Assembly: GCA_913060845.1 (NCBI GenBank)
Contig: CAJXVF010000221.1
Location: 1-5,430 of the forward strand
Direction of reading: 5' to 3'
From: an uncultured Alphaproteobacteria bacterium
Lineage (GTDB): Bacteria > Pseudomonadota > Alphaproteobacteria > Bin95
Length of the DNA stretch: 5,430 nucleotides
Position numbers and translations under genes: made by a program. The notes beneath the pieces were generated by a model. It searched no databases. It worked only from the letters and a program-made list of their open reading frames with translations, and was not told the origin of the DNA. Below, piece after piece: positions 1-5,430 of the stretch (position 1 is its first letter; each line of letters opens with the position of its first letter).

Positions 1-494
1 GGGCGGACGTCTGCGCCCATCGCTGCCATCTGGGCGAGTTTGGCAGGCGGGGCAGCGGCGGGTGAGAATATCTTCGCCTGCATACCAGCGGCGGCGCAGT
101 AAGTCGCGACTGATGCGCCAGCATTGCCGGATGAGTCCTCCAGCACAGCCGTTACGCCCTGGCCTCGCAGATAAGCCAGCATCACCGCAACGCCCCGGTC
201 TTTGAAGGAACCGGATGGCATCATGTGATCACATTTCAGGTGGATGGGCGCATCATTCCATTTGCCTTCCAGCAATGGCGTCCATCCTTCGCCCAAAGTC
301 AGCAATGGCGCTTGGATGCGGAGCGAGGATGCGTATCGCCAAAGCGACGGCACGCCTTGTTCAATTTCGCCAGGATCAAACCCAGGCGCTGGTTTCAGGT
401 TCACATACCCATCGTCATCCGGCGCTTTCCAAAGCGGCTCATCCACGGACCATTCCGCACCTGTGCGTGGGTTGAGATATCGGGCAGGGGTCAT
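1..494 (-). CDS. PLP-dependent threonine synthase-like enzyme (fold type II), partial, C-terminus outside window
   Basis: My translation of the minus strand from the ATG at 494-492 gives 164 residues before the window edge. Fold-type-II PLP hallmarks are clear. GEGWTPL (68-74) is the threonine synthase/cysteate synthase entry motif. SGSFKDRG (94-101) contains Lys98, the expected Schiff-base lysine. SSGNAG (121-126) is the substrate/phosphate-binding asparagine loop. Family members catalyse beta- or gamma-replacement/elimination on amino-acid substrates in the cytosol; the exact reaction cannot be read here. Residues 6-30 resemble the N-terminal zinc-ribbon region of threonine synthase-like proteins, but the expected cysteines are absent (Asn8 and Thr11 where a CxxC pair would sit). 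The start is well supported: it overlaps the upstream ligase stop in an ATGA junction and has an AAGAGGAG site 8 bases before it. Alternatives are true threonine synthase (thrC-like), threonine dehydratase-like, or diaminopropionate/cysteate-type enzymes. The fold is certain; the substrate is not. Confidence 0.9.
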   Translation of the reverse strand, partial: MTPARYLNPRTGAEWSVDEPLWKAPDDDGYVNLKPAPGFDPGEIEQGVPSLWRYASSLRIQAPLLTLGEGWTPLLEGKWNDAPIHLKCDHMMPSGSFKDRGVAVMLAYLRGQGVTAVLEDSSGNAGASVATYCAAAGMQAKIFSPAAAPPAKLAQMAAMGADVR

Positions 495-2080
495 CGGTTA
501 AGCTCCTCTTCCGCCATTTTGCGGAGGTCCGTTTTGCGCACTTTTACCGCGTTCGCACTCTCCGTCACCGGAAAAGCATCCAGTGCGATCACTCGGAGCG
601 GCACTTTATAATCGGCCAAGCGTTCCCGACAGCGTTGAATGCATCGGGCTTCATCGAATGCGGCATCGCCCGTTAGAAGCACGAAAGCGACGGCCCTATC
701 CCGTGTGCCAACACGCGCCTGCACGACCTGGGCTTCCAGAACCGAGGGGTCGGTCTCAAGCTCTTTCTCAATATCCATCGGGTTGGTGAGGAAGCCTGCG
801 AGGCGGAGCACATCACCCATCCGCGCCAGATAAACGAAACTGCCGTCTTCCCGCATACGCCCAAGGTCTCCTGTGCGCAGGAACCCGTCTGGCGTGAAAG
901 CTTTAGCGGTGGCGTCTGGATTATCAGCGTATTCCAGCATCACCGTCGGCCCTTTGATCTGGACCTCGCCTTCCTCTCCGATGGGCAGCAGGGCGTCTGT
1001 ATCTGGGTCGCACACCCGGATTTCAGTTTCTGGGTGGACGGCATGGCCGCCGCCAATAACGCGGTCAGCCTCGTCGTAGTCCATGCTTTGGAAGGAGAAG
1101 AGCGCCATAACTTCGCTCATCCCATAGACGGCGCAGATCGGTAAGCCGCGCGCCCGTGCGATCTTGAGATAGGACTCAAGCGGTGGGTTCGCGCCGAAGG
1201 ACGGGCAGGGTGCCAGCTTTGGAAACGGCTGAGGTTCAGGGCGACTTTCGACCATGCGTTCATACATAGCGTCCATGCCGATCATGTGGGTGACGCCATG
1301 TTTGACGAACAATTCTGCCGCACTCACCGGCTCGTAAACGGCCTGGATGATCTGCGGACGCATCGCAGCGACGCCCAATGTCGCGACGTTCAGCCCAACG
1401 ACCCCGCACAGGGGGGCAGCCTGAAACAGAATGCCGTCCTCCCGGTCCAGGCCCCAATTTGCTGGCAGGCGTTCAGCATGAAGGCCAAGGGTTTTATGGG
1501 CGTGCAGCACGAATTTGGGACGGGATGTGGTGCCGGATGTCGTGAAAATCTGGCAGGGCGTATCGGGCGTGGCGAAGTCTTCGGCCAGCGTGCCGTGGGT
1601 TTCCAGTTGAGCAAGCGGCGTCGTAGGTCGGCCCAGCACATCGCCCGTTTTGCCTTCGCCAAATGTGATGACGCGTTCCAGCTTATTCAGCGCTGCTGGG
1701 TCTACGCCTGCCAGAATGCCAGCGAAGTCGATGTCCTTGAAGCCTGGTTGATAGGCCAGCAGCTTGGCCTCCGCTCTGCCAACAATGTCCTCAACCTCTT
1801 TCGCCTTGAAGCGGGTGTTCACGCCAAGCACGACCCCGCCGATCCGCCATACGGCATAGGCCAGCGCATAATGTTCTGGCGTGTTCGGCAGCCAGAGCGC
1901 GATGCGGTCCCCAACACCGAACCCCAAGGCCTTCAGCCCAGCGGCGTAGCGCCGGGAGAGGGCATCCAAGTCCGCGAAGGACATTTCTCCATCGTCGTGG
2001 ATTAGCGCCGTCCGCTCGGGCGCTTCGGTGGCGGCGCGGGCGAGTTGTTGCGTCAGGGTGGGGGCAGATGGGTAGGGCAT
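491..2080 (-). CDS. AMP-forming acyl-CoA synthetase-like ligase (class I adenylate-forming enzyme)
   Basis: This 529-residue protein belongs to the ANL superfamily, which activates a carboxylic acid with ATP to an acyl-adenylate and usually transfers it to CoA. Core motifs in order: A3 phosphate loop TTSGTTSRPK (180-189), A5 YGMSE (319-323), A7 GFLRTGDLGRM (399-409), A8 hinge with RMGDVLRLAGF then NPMDIEKEL (420-441), and a C-terminal A10-like segment around SANAVKVRK, where Lys513 is the probable catalytic lysine. Length is normal for a stand-alone ligase. No signal peptide or membrane segment is evident, so it should be cytosolic. The frame stays open to an ATG at 2185, but that would run into the divergent methyltransferase. 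The ATG at 2080 gives a typical ligase N-terminus (MPYPSAPTLTQQLARAA) and is preferred, although its ribosome site is weak. The stop overlaps the next gene by four bases. The acid substrate (fatty, aromatic or other) cannot be decided from sequence. Confidence 0.93.
   Translation of the reverse strand: MPYPSAPTLTQQLARAATEAPERTALIHDDGEMSFADLDALSRRYAAGLKALGFGVGDRIALWLPNTPEHYALAYAVWRIGGVVLGVNTRFKAKEVEDIVGRAEAKLLAYQPGFKDIDFAGILAGVDPAALNKLERVITFGEGKTGDVLGRPTTPLAQLETHGTLAEDFATPDTPCQIFTTSGTTSRPKFVLHAHKTLGLHAERLPANWGLDREDGILFQAAPLCGVVGLNVATLGVAAMRPQIIQAVYEPVSAAELFVKHGVTHMIGMDAMYERMVESRPEPQPFPKLAPCPSFGANPPLESYLKIARARGLPICAVYGMSEVMALFSFQSMDYDEADRVIGGGHAVHPETEIRVCDPDTDALLPIGEEGEVQIKGPTVMLEYADNPDATAKAFTPDGFLRTGDLGRMREDGSFVYLARMGDVLRLAGFLTNPMDIEKELETDPSVLEAQVVQARVGTRDRAVAFVLLTGDAAFDEARCIQRCRERLADYKVPLRVIALDAFPVTESANAVKVRKTDLRKMAEEELNR
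503..510 (-). promoter_or_regulatory. Strong ribosome binding site for the PLP enzyme
   Basis: Read on the minus strand, bases 510-503 are AAGAGGAG, a near-complete Shine-Dalgarno sequence. The spacer to the ATG at 494 is 8 bases. The site lies inside the last codons of the ligase gene, so ribosomes finishing the ligase are placed directly at this start. It supports both the chosen start and translational coupling. Confidence 0.85.
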
Positions 2081-2156
2081 GATCTGGCATCCAAAGGCTT
2101 GCGTCGTGGAATGATGCCGCCGATGCTTCTTCCCGTCGAGAGAGGAACCCGATCCT
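2081..2156. promoter_or_regulatory. Divergent intergenic control region
   Basis: This 76-bp gap lies between the leftward ligase start and the rightward methyltransferase start and must hold the promoters of both units, unless either is read from further away. A six-base inverted repeat is present: GGCATC at 2086-2091 and GATGCC at 2113-2118. A further direct copy of GATGC lies at 2122-2126. The repeats could be an operator for a regulator acting on both units, but this is inference. No convincing -35/-10 pair is visible; the best rightward match, TTGCGT (2099-2104) with GATGCT (2122-2127) at 17-bp spacing, is poor. Confidence 0.5.
2141..2146 (+). promoter_or_regulatory. Ribosome binding site for the methyltransferase
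   Basis: AGAGGA sits 10 bases before the ATG at 2157 and is the only good Shine-Dalgarno match near this start. It fixes the methyltransferase start and argues against extending the divergent ligase across this site. Confidence 0.7.
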
Positions 2157-2996
2157 ATGGACCAAAAAGCGCTTGCTGCCTTCAAAGCCTTTGAACATCA
2201 AGGCTGGGAGAAGCTGGCTGACAGCTATTATGAAGTCTCCCACGCCAGCACTGCCAAAGCGGCGGAGGATTTGCTGGATGCCGTGGGGCTCGGCGAAGGC
2301 GAAGCTCAGGGCAGGTCGCTTTTGGACGTGGCGACTGGCCCCGGATACAGCGCCGGGTTAGCGGCCGCTCGGGGTGCTTCGGCGACGGGTATAGATTTTG
2401 CGGCGGCGATGGCAGCAAAAGCTGCCACGTTGTTCCCAGCGGCCACATTCCGCCAAGGTGACGCAGAGGCGCTGCCATTCGCAGACGCCAGCTTTGACGC
2501 TGTCACCTGTGCCTTTGGTCTCCTCCACTTCGCGGACCCAGACCAGGCGATGCGGGAGGCGCGGCGTGTCCTGAAGCCTGGTGGTCGCTATGCCTTTACC
2601 GTTTGGCGCCCGGCGGAAGAAGTGGAAACCTTCAAAATCTTCCGCGCTGCCATGGCTGAACACGGCGACCTCAACGTTCCACTACCTGAAGCCCCGGCGA
2701 TGTTCCGCTTCGCTGAGGAAGCTGAGGCCGTCCGCAGCCTGAAAGCCGCAGGCTTCGCCGAGGCCTCCGCGCGCCGCATAACCATCCATCGTGAAACCAC
2801 CCCGGAAGCGCTGTTAGACGGCCTAAGCAAAGCCACCGTTCGCACCAAAGCCCTGTTTGAAGCCCAGGACGAGGCCGCCAAACCCAAAATCAAAGCAGCT
2901 ATATTGGAGCGCGCGCGGGCGCTCATGGCCGAACGCGGTGGTGATGGCGTCCTCGCGTTGGAAATGCCAGCGGTTTTGGGTATTGGCGCAGCTTAG
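2157..2996 (+). CDS. Class I SAM-dependent methyltransferase (UbiE/Methyltransf_11 type)
   Basis: This 279-residue cytosolic protein should transfer a methyl group from S-adenosylmethionine to a small acceptor. The Rossmann-fold SAM site is complete. Motif I is LLDVATGPGYSAG (55-67). The acidic residue ending strand 2 is Asp80 in GIDFA. The adenine-contacting GDAEALPF is at 101-108, followed by ASFDAVTCAFGLLHF (111-125), and LKPGGRYAFTVW (139-150) is the motif that leads to strand 5. This arrangement matches the UbiE-like/Methyltransf_11 group. The first 50 residues and the C-terminal 120 residues, which should form the substrate cap, are not diagnostic, so the acceptor is unknown. UbiE itself is unlikely because no quinone-pathway neighbour is present. 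The start is set by AGAGGA ten bases upstream. It faces away from the ligase unit and is followed after 39 bp by the double NTF2 gene on the same strand, probably in one transcript. A short hairpin just after the stop lacks a T-run, so transcription is likely to continue. Confidence 0.9.
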   Translation: MDQKALAAFKAFEHQGWEKLADSYYEVSHASTAKAAEDLLDAVGLGEGEAQGRSLLDVATGPGYSAGLAAARGASATGIDFAAAMAAKAATLFPAATFRQGDAEALPFADASFDAVTCAFGLLHFADPDQAMREARRVLKPGGRYAFTVWRPAEEVETFKIFRAAMAEHGDLNVPLPEAPAMFRFAEEAEAVRSLKAAGFAEASARRITIHRETTPEALLDGLSKATVRTKALFEAQDEAAKPKIKAAILERARALMAERGGDGVLALEMPAVLGIGAA

Positions 2997-3022
2997 CTCT
3001 TCGGGAGCGATGCGCTTACAAA

Positions 3023-3028
3023 GCGGGA
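3023..3028 (+). promoter_or_regulatory. Candidate ribosome site deciding the start of the double NTF2 gene
   Basis: GCGGGA lies 7 bases before the ATG at 3036 but only 1 base before the alternative ATG at 3030. The usable spacing favours 3036, which shortens the protein by two residues. The match to the anti-Shine-Dalgarno is only moderate. Confidence 0.4.
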
Positions 3029-3035
3029 CATGCAG

Positions 3036-3794
3036 ATGAACAAGAAAGACCAAATCCGTGCGCTCTTGAAGAGCATTGAAACGGGAGACCCTGGACCCGT
3101 CGCAGTGGTGAATGAAGCGCAATATATTCAGCATAATCCGCAGACTGAGGAGGGCAGCGAAGGCTTGGCCGCGCTCTTCAAGCGGCTCTCGAAGACTGGC
3201 CCCAAGGTGAATATCGTCCGGGCGTTTGAGGACGGGGATTACGTGTTCGCCCACACTGAATATGATTTTTCTACGCGCCGGATCGGGTTTGAAGTCTTCC
3301 GGTTTGCAAATGGCCAGGCCGTAGAGCATTGGGACAATATTCAGCCGCGCCTAGGCCCAAACCCCTCTGGTCGCAGCATGGTGGATGGCCCGGTAGAGGT
3401 TGCGGATGTACACCTGACAGAATCCAATCGCGCCCGCGTTCAGTCTTTCGTTGAAACGGTGCTGATCGGTGGCGCTCTTGATGCCTTGGAGGATTACATT
3501 CATCCAACGCATTCTGCCGAACACAATCCAAGGTTGGCGGATGGCGCTGCGTCGCTCAAAGCTGCCTTGGCCCCCACTGCAGATGGCGCCCGCCATATCG
3601 CCTATGAGCGGACGCATCGTGTTCTAGCGGAGTACGACTTTGTATTGTGCGTCAGCGAAGGCCGCCTTGGCGGTGCCCATTCCGCTTTCTACGACCTATT
3701 CCGCCTAGAGCAGAATATGCTTGTGGAGCATTGGGACACGACGGAAAAAGTAGCACCTAGGCATGAGTGGAAAAATGATAACGGCAAATTTTGA
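3036..3794 (+). CDS. Tandem NTF2/SnoaL-like domain protein
   Basis: This 252-residue protein holds two copies of an NTF2-like (SnoaL-like) cone fold. Numbering from the ATG at 3036, unit 1 covers roughly 1-115 and unit 2 roughly 130-245. Shared landmarks repeat at about 130-134 residue spacing. The first is a YI..HNP segment (30-35 and 154-165). The second is a beta-strand pair ending in VEHWD: FEVFRF...VEHWDN near 85-101 and YDLFRL...VEHWDT near 219-235. Single-domain relatives often work as dimers, so the fused pair could form an intramolecular dimer. NTF2-fold proteins include isomerases, polyketide cyclases, dehydratases and non-catalytic binders, so the activity is not predictable. The repeated His-Trp-Asp cluster could line a pocket, which is inference. 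No signal peptide or membrane segment is seen. It follows the methyltransferase by 39 bp and is probably co-transcribed. ATG 3030 is an alternative start, but its ribosome-site spacing is poor. Confidence 0.85.
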   Translation: MNKKDQIRALLKSIETGDPGPVAVVNEAQYIQHNPQTEEGSEGLAALFKRLSKTGPKVNIVRAFEDGDYVFAHTEYDFSTRRIGFEVFRFANGQAVEHWDNIQPRLGPNPSGRSMVDGPVEVADVHLTESNRARVQSFVETVLIGGALDALEDYIHPTHSAEHNPRLADGAASLKAALAPTADGARHIAYERTHRVLAEYDFVLCVSEGRLGGAHSAFYDLFRLEQNMLVEHWDTTEKVAPRHEWKNDNGKF

Positions 3795-3961
3795 GAGTTC
3801 GAATGGGCGATCCAACCGCAGGAACCAAGCGGTCTAGCGGCGCGTGAACGCTTCCCAATACTGGCTTCCAGGCGTCGCAAATTGTCTACTTAATCTGTGA
3901 AATTATGACAAAAAGTCCCGCCAGACTTTTCGTGCCCTTGAAAATTGTGCAAATTGGTTAA
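3795..3961. other. AT-richer intergenic gap between the double NTF2 gene and the FG-GAP frame
   Basis: I see no convincing gene here. The gap becomes noticeably richer in A and T after about 3880. It contains a perfect hairpin at 3911-3930, described separately. It also contains an 18-codon reading frame, ATG at 3905 to TAA at 3959-3961, in the same frame as the downstream FG-GAP protein but without a ribosome site. Possible promoter fragments such as TTGTCT (3882-3887) and TTGGTT (3954-3959, with TAATAA at 3978-3983) are weak and none is preferred. Confidence 0.6.
3911..3930. repeat. Perfect inverted repeat / hairpin, possible weak terminator or operator
   Basis: The arms AAAAGTC (3911-3917) and GACTTTT (3924-3930) are exact reverse complements around a six-base loop, CCGCCA. 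A-run and T-run flank the short stem symmetrically, so it could end transcription weakly from either side or act as a protein-binding palindrome. It lies 117 bases after the double NTF2 stop. Only two stem pairs are G-C and the T-run is four bases, so strength as a terminator is doubtful. Confidence 0.45.
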
Positions 3962-5430
3962 CGCCTTGCACGCGCAATAATAATTGATATTCAGGGATTC
4001 AGCATCATAGCCAGTTACTCCAGCACCCCTTCCTTCTATTCCTCAGAATTTTTATCGTCCCCTGCACCATCGGAAGGTTTCATATTCACGACTGACAATA
4101 ATGGTGACGGCCTAGGCGGCAGCATCGCGACTGGGGATATTGATGGGGATGGGCTGCAGGATATTGCCCTCTCCGCGCCAGGTGCGGGGACGAATGGCGC
4201 CGTATACGTCATCTTCTCCGCCGGGAACCCGGATTTCAGCGCTATTAGCACCAATCTCGACGTCTTAGTGACGGCTGGTATTGCCGCCAAGATTATCGGT
4301 ACGGATGGAACTCTGGGTGAAGGCGATCAAGCCATTGCTATCGGCAATGTGGCTGGTGATCCGAGAGCTGATTTGGTGATCGGCAATCAGGATGCACTGA
4401 GTGAAGGTGCCCATGTTATTTTCGGCAGCACGATTACCCCAGGCGCCATTATTTCGACCGATGCATTAGATGGCTTCAATGGGTTGTCGATTATTCGCGA
4501 ACAGGTTGGCGATGGTCTCGGTGCCGCGGTTGCAGTCGGCAATTTTAATGGCGAAGGCAACGACGACATTCTTTTTGGCGCTGGAGGATTGGATATAGGC
4601 GGATCATCGGATGCGGGGGCGGCTTATCTGATCGACAGCGGGGCATCCATTACTTTTACTGGCGACGACTTCGTGCTTGGCGCTTCAGAACAGGATTTCA
4701 TTGGCGCGAGCGCAAATGACGGCCTCGGCCTTTCAGTCGCGAATGTCGGCGATATAGACGGTGATGGCGTTGTTGATCTTGGATTGACAACGTTGGTTCA
4801 AGAGACGTTTGTTTTCTGCGGGAAAAACCCTGCCTTCGGTGAACTGCCTTTCGGTATTGAAACGCCACTGGCAGGCATTGCTGCGAGTGAAGGGTTCAAG
4901 ATAGCGCCAAGCGGGGGTACAGAGTTCCTGGCTGGTATCGTGGCTGCTGCTGGGGATGTAAACGGAGATGGATTTGGTGATCTCGCACTCGCTGTCAAAG
5001 ACGACTACGGCGTTTCGCATCTGGTATTCGGCGGCCCGCGCGGCAATAGAGATGTCGGAACACCTTTCGCTGACATCACAAAAGCCTTCACATTTGACCC
5101 CAATAACGGCGGTGATGGACTGACCCAGGAAGCTTTTGCTATCGGCGATATTAACGGCGATGGATTTGATGATTGGGCGACAACGGATGTCGTTGGCGGA
5201 ACAGTGCAGGCGCAGGTTATTTTTGGCGGTGCGGACGCCGCGCTATATCCGACCACGAGCCAAGCGCTTGATGGAAGTGATGGTTTCCAAGTTCAGATTA
5301 GCACAGGTAACGGCCAAACTTTTGCGGCCCTTGATGACATCAACGAAGACGGTCGCGATGATTTCCTGGTCACGAATGGCCATTGGAAGACGACGACCTT
5401 TGTTGGCGGCCTGACACTTGATGGCGTGGT
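3962..5430 (+). CDS. FG-GAP / integrin alpha-type beta-propeller repeat protein; start unresolved, C-terminus outside window
   Basis: The frame is open without a stop from 3962 to the right edge (489 codons plus two bases). It encodes repeats of about 63-70 residues, each with a calcium-loop motif of the type D-x-D/N-G-D-G-x-x-D. These are followed by FG-GAP-like hydrophobic strands (ALSAPGA, VIFG, LFGAGG, VFGGP, IFGGA). Such proteins fold as calcium-stabilised beta-propellers and are typically exported or surface-bound, often serving in adhesion or as modules of large secreted proteins. No signal peptide is visible, and any type I secretion signal would lie beyond the window. The start is a problem: there is no ATG, GTG or TTG in this frame before GTG 4268, yet repeat homology begins near 4043 (SEFLSSPAPSEGF). 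Coordinates are therefore given from the first codon after the preceding stop and are not a claimed start. The frame has no methionine codon and one cysteine (codon 4817). A non-standard start, 5' damage or a sequencing error are all possible. The interior is undamaged. Confidence 0.8.
4136..5362 (+). repeat. Seven FG-GAP calcium-loop motifs, one per propeller blade
   Basis: Nine-residue loops lie at 4136 (DIDGDGLQD), 4346 (NVAGDPRAD), 4541 (NFNGEGNDD), 4751 (DIDGDGVVD), 4955 (DVNGDGFGD), 5147 (DINGDGFDD) and 5336 (DINEDGRDD). Spacings are 70, 65, 70, 68, 64 and 63 residues. Loops 1, 4, 5 and 6 keep the full set of acidic ligands. Loop 7 is close. Loops 2 and 3 are degenerate and probably bind calcium poorly or not at all. 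Seven matches the blade number of integrin alpha propellers, but more repeats may follow outside the window. Confidence 0.85.

Noticed and set aside
225..611. Rightward open frame (128 codons) across the PLP enzyme and the ligase end
   Set aside because: It runs opposite two genes with intact catalytic motifs and a coupled ATGA junction, and has no protein signature.
1286..2005. Long rightward open frame (239 codons) opposite the ligase gene
   Set aside because: It lies wholly antisense to a ligase with complete catalytic motifs, has no recognisable domain, and its composition is what the reverse of GC-rich codons produces.
2081..2185. N-terminal extension of the ligase to the ATG at 2185
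   Set aside because: It would overlap the methyltransferase start and its ribosome site, and the added 35 residues do not resemble a ligase N-terminus.
2996..3008. Short hairpin GCTC-TTCGG-GAGC just after the methyltransferase stop as a terminator
   Set aside because: The stem has only four or five pairs and no T-run follows; the next gene starts within 30 bases, so read-through is more likely.
2823..3329. Leftward open frame (168 codons) across the methyltransferase/NTF2 junction
   Set aside because: It is antisense to two genes with clear domain motifs and shows no domain or ribosome site of its own.
3796..3806. tRNA T-loop-like string TTCGAAT near the end of the double NTF2 gene
   Set aside because: No matching acceptor stem, anticodon arm or CCA end can be built from the surrounding bases.
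5136..5414. Rightward open frame with ATG inside the FG-GAP region
   Set aside because: It is in a different frame from the repeat motifs, is Arg-rich and low in pattern, and is explained as a shadow of the propeller frame.

Overview
The window reads as moderately GC-rich chromosomal DNA from a bacterium. The gene content and codon choice (GCC/GGC-rich, short intergenic gaps, strong purine-rich ribosome sites) suggest a proteobacterium, most plausibly an alphaproteobacterium. That placement is an impression from protein style and was not tested. I see no rRNA, tRNA, CRISPR array, insertion sequence or phage gene.

Layout. Bases 1-2080 hold a leftward two-gene unit: an AMP-forming acyl-CoA synthetase-like ligase (491-2080), then a fold-type-II PLP enzyme of the threonine synthase-like group (1-494, cut by the window edge). 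The two overlap by four bases (ATGA), and the second gene has a strong ribosome site inside the end of the first, so they are almost certainly co-translated. A 76-bp divergent gap (2081-2156) separates them from a rightward pair. This pair is a class I SAM-dependent methyltransferase (2157-2996) and, 39 bp later, a protein made of two tandem NTF2/SnoaL-like domains (3036-3794). A 167-bp AT-richer gap (3795-3961) carries a perfect 7-bp-arm hairpin. From 3962 to the right edge one frame stays open and encodes at least seven FG-GAP/integrin-type calcium-loop repeats, a beta-propeller that continues outside the window.

How the genes may work together. The ligase and the PLP enzyme are clearly one transcriptional and translational unit, but the sequence does not reveal their substrates. 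The methyltransferase and the double NTF2 protein probably form a second unit facing away from the first across a shared control region. CoA ligase, PLP enzyme, methyltransferase and SnoaL-like fold together would suit small-molecule metabolism, but this is a weak guess. The FG-GAP protein looks unrelated to them and is probably extracytoplasmic.

The most unusual feature is the FG-GAP frame. It has no ATG, GTG or TTG before 4268, although recognisable repeat homology begins near 4043. A TAA at 3959-3961 separates it from an in-frame ATG at 3905. It therefore either starts at a rare codon, has lost its start, or is a damaged gene. I found no convincing evidence of a wholly new multi-gene system.
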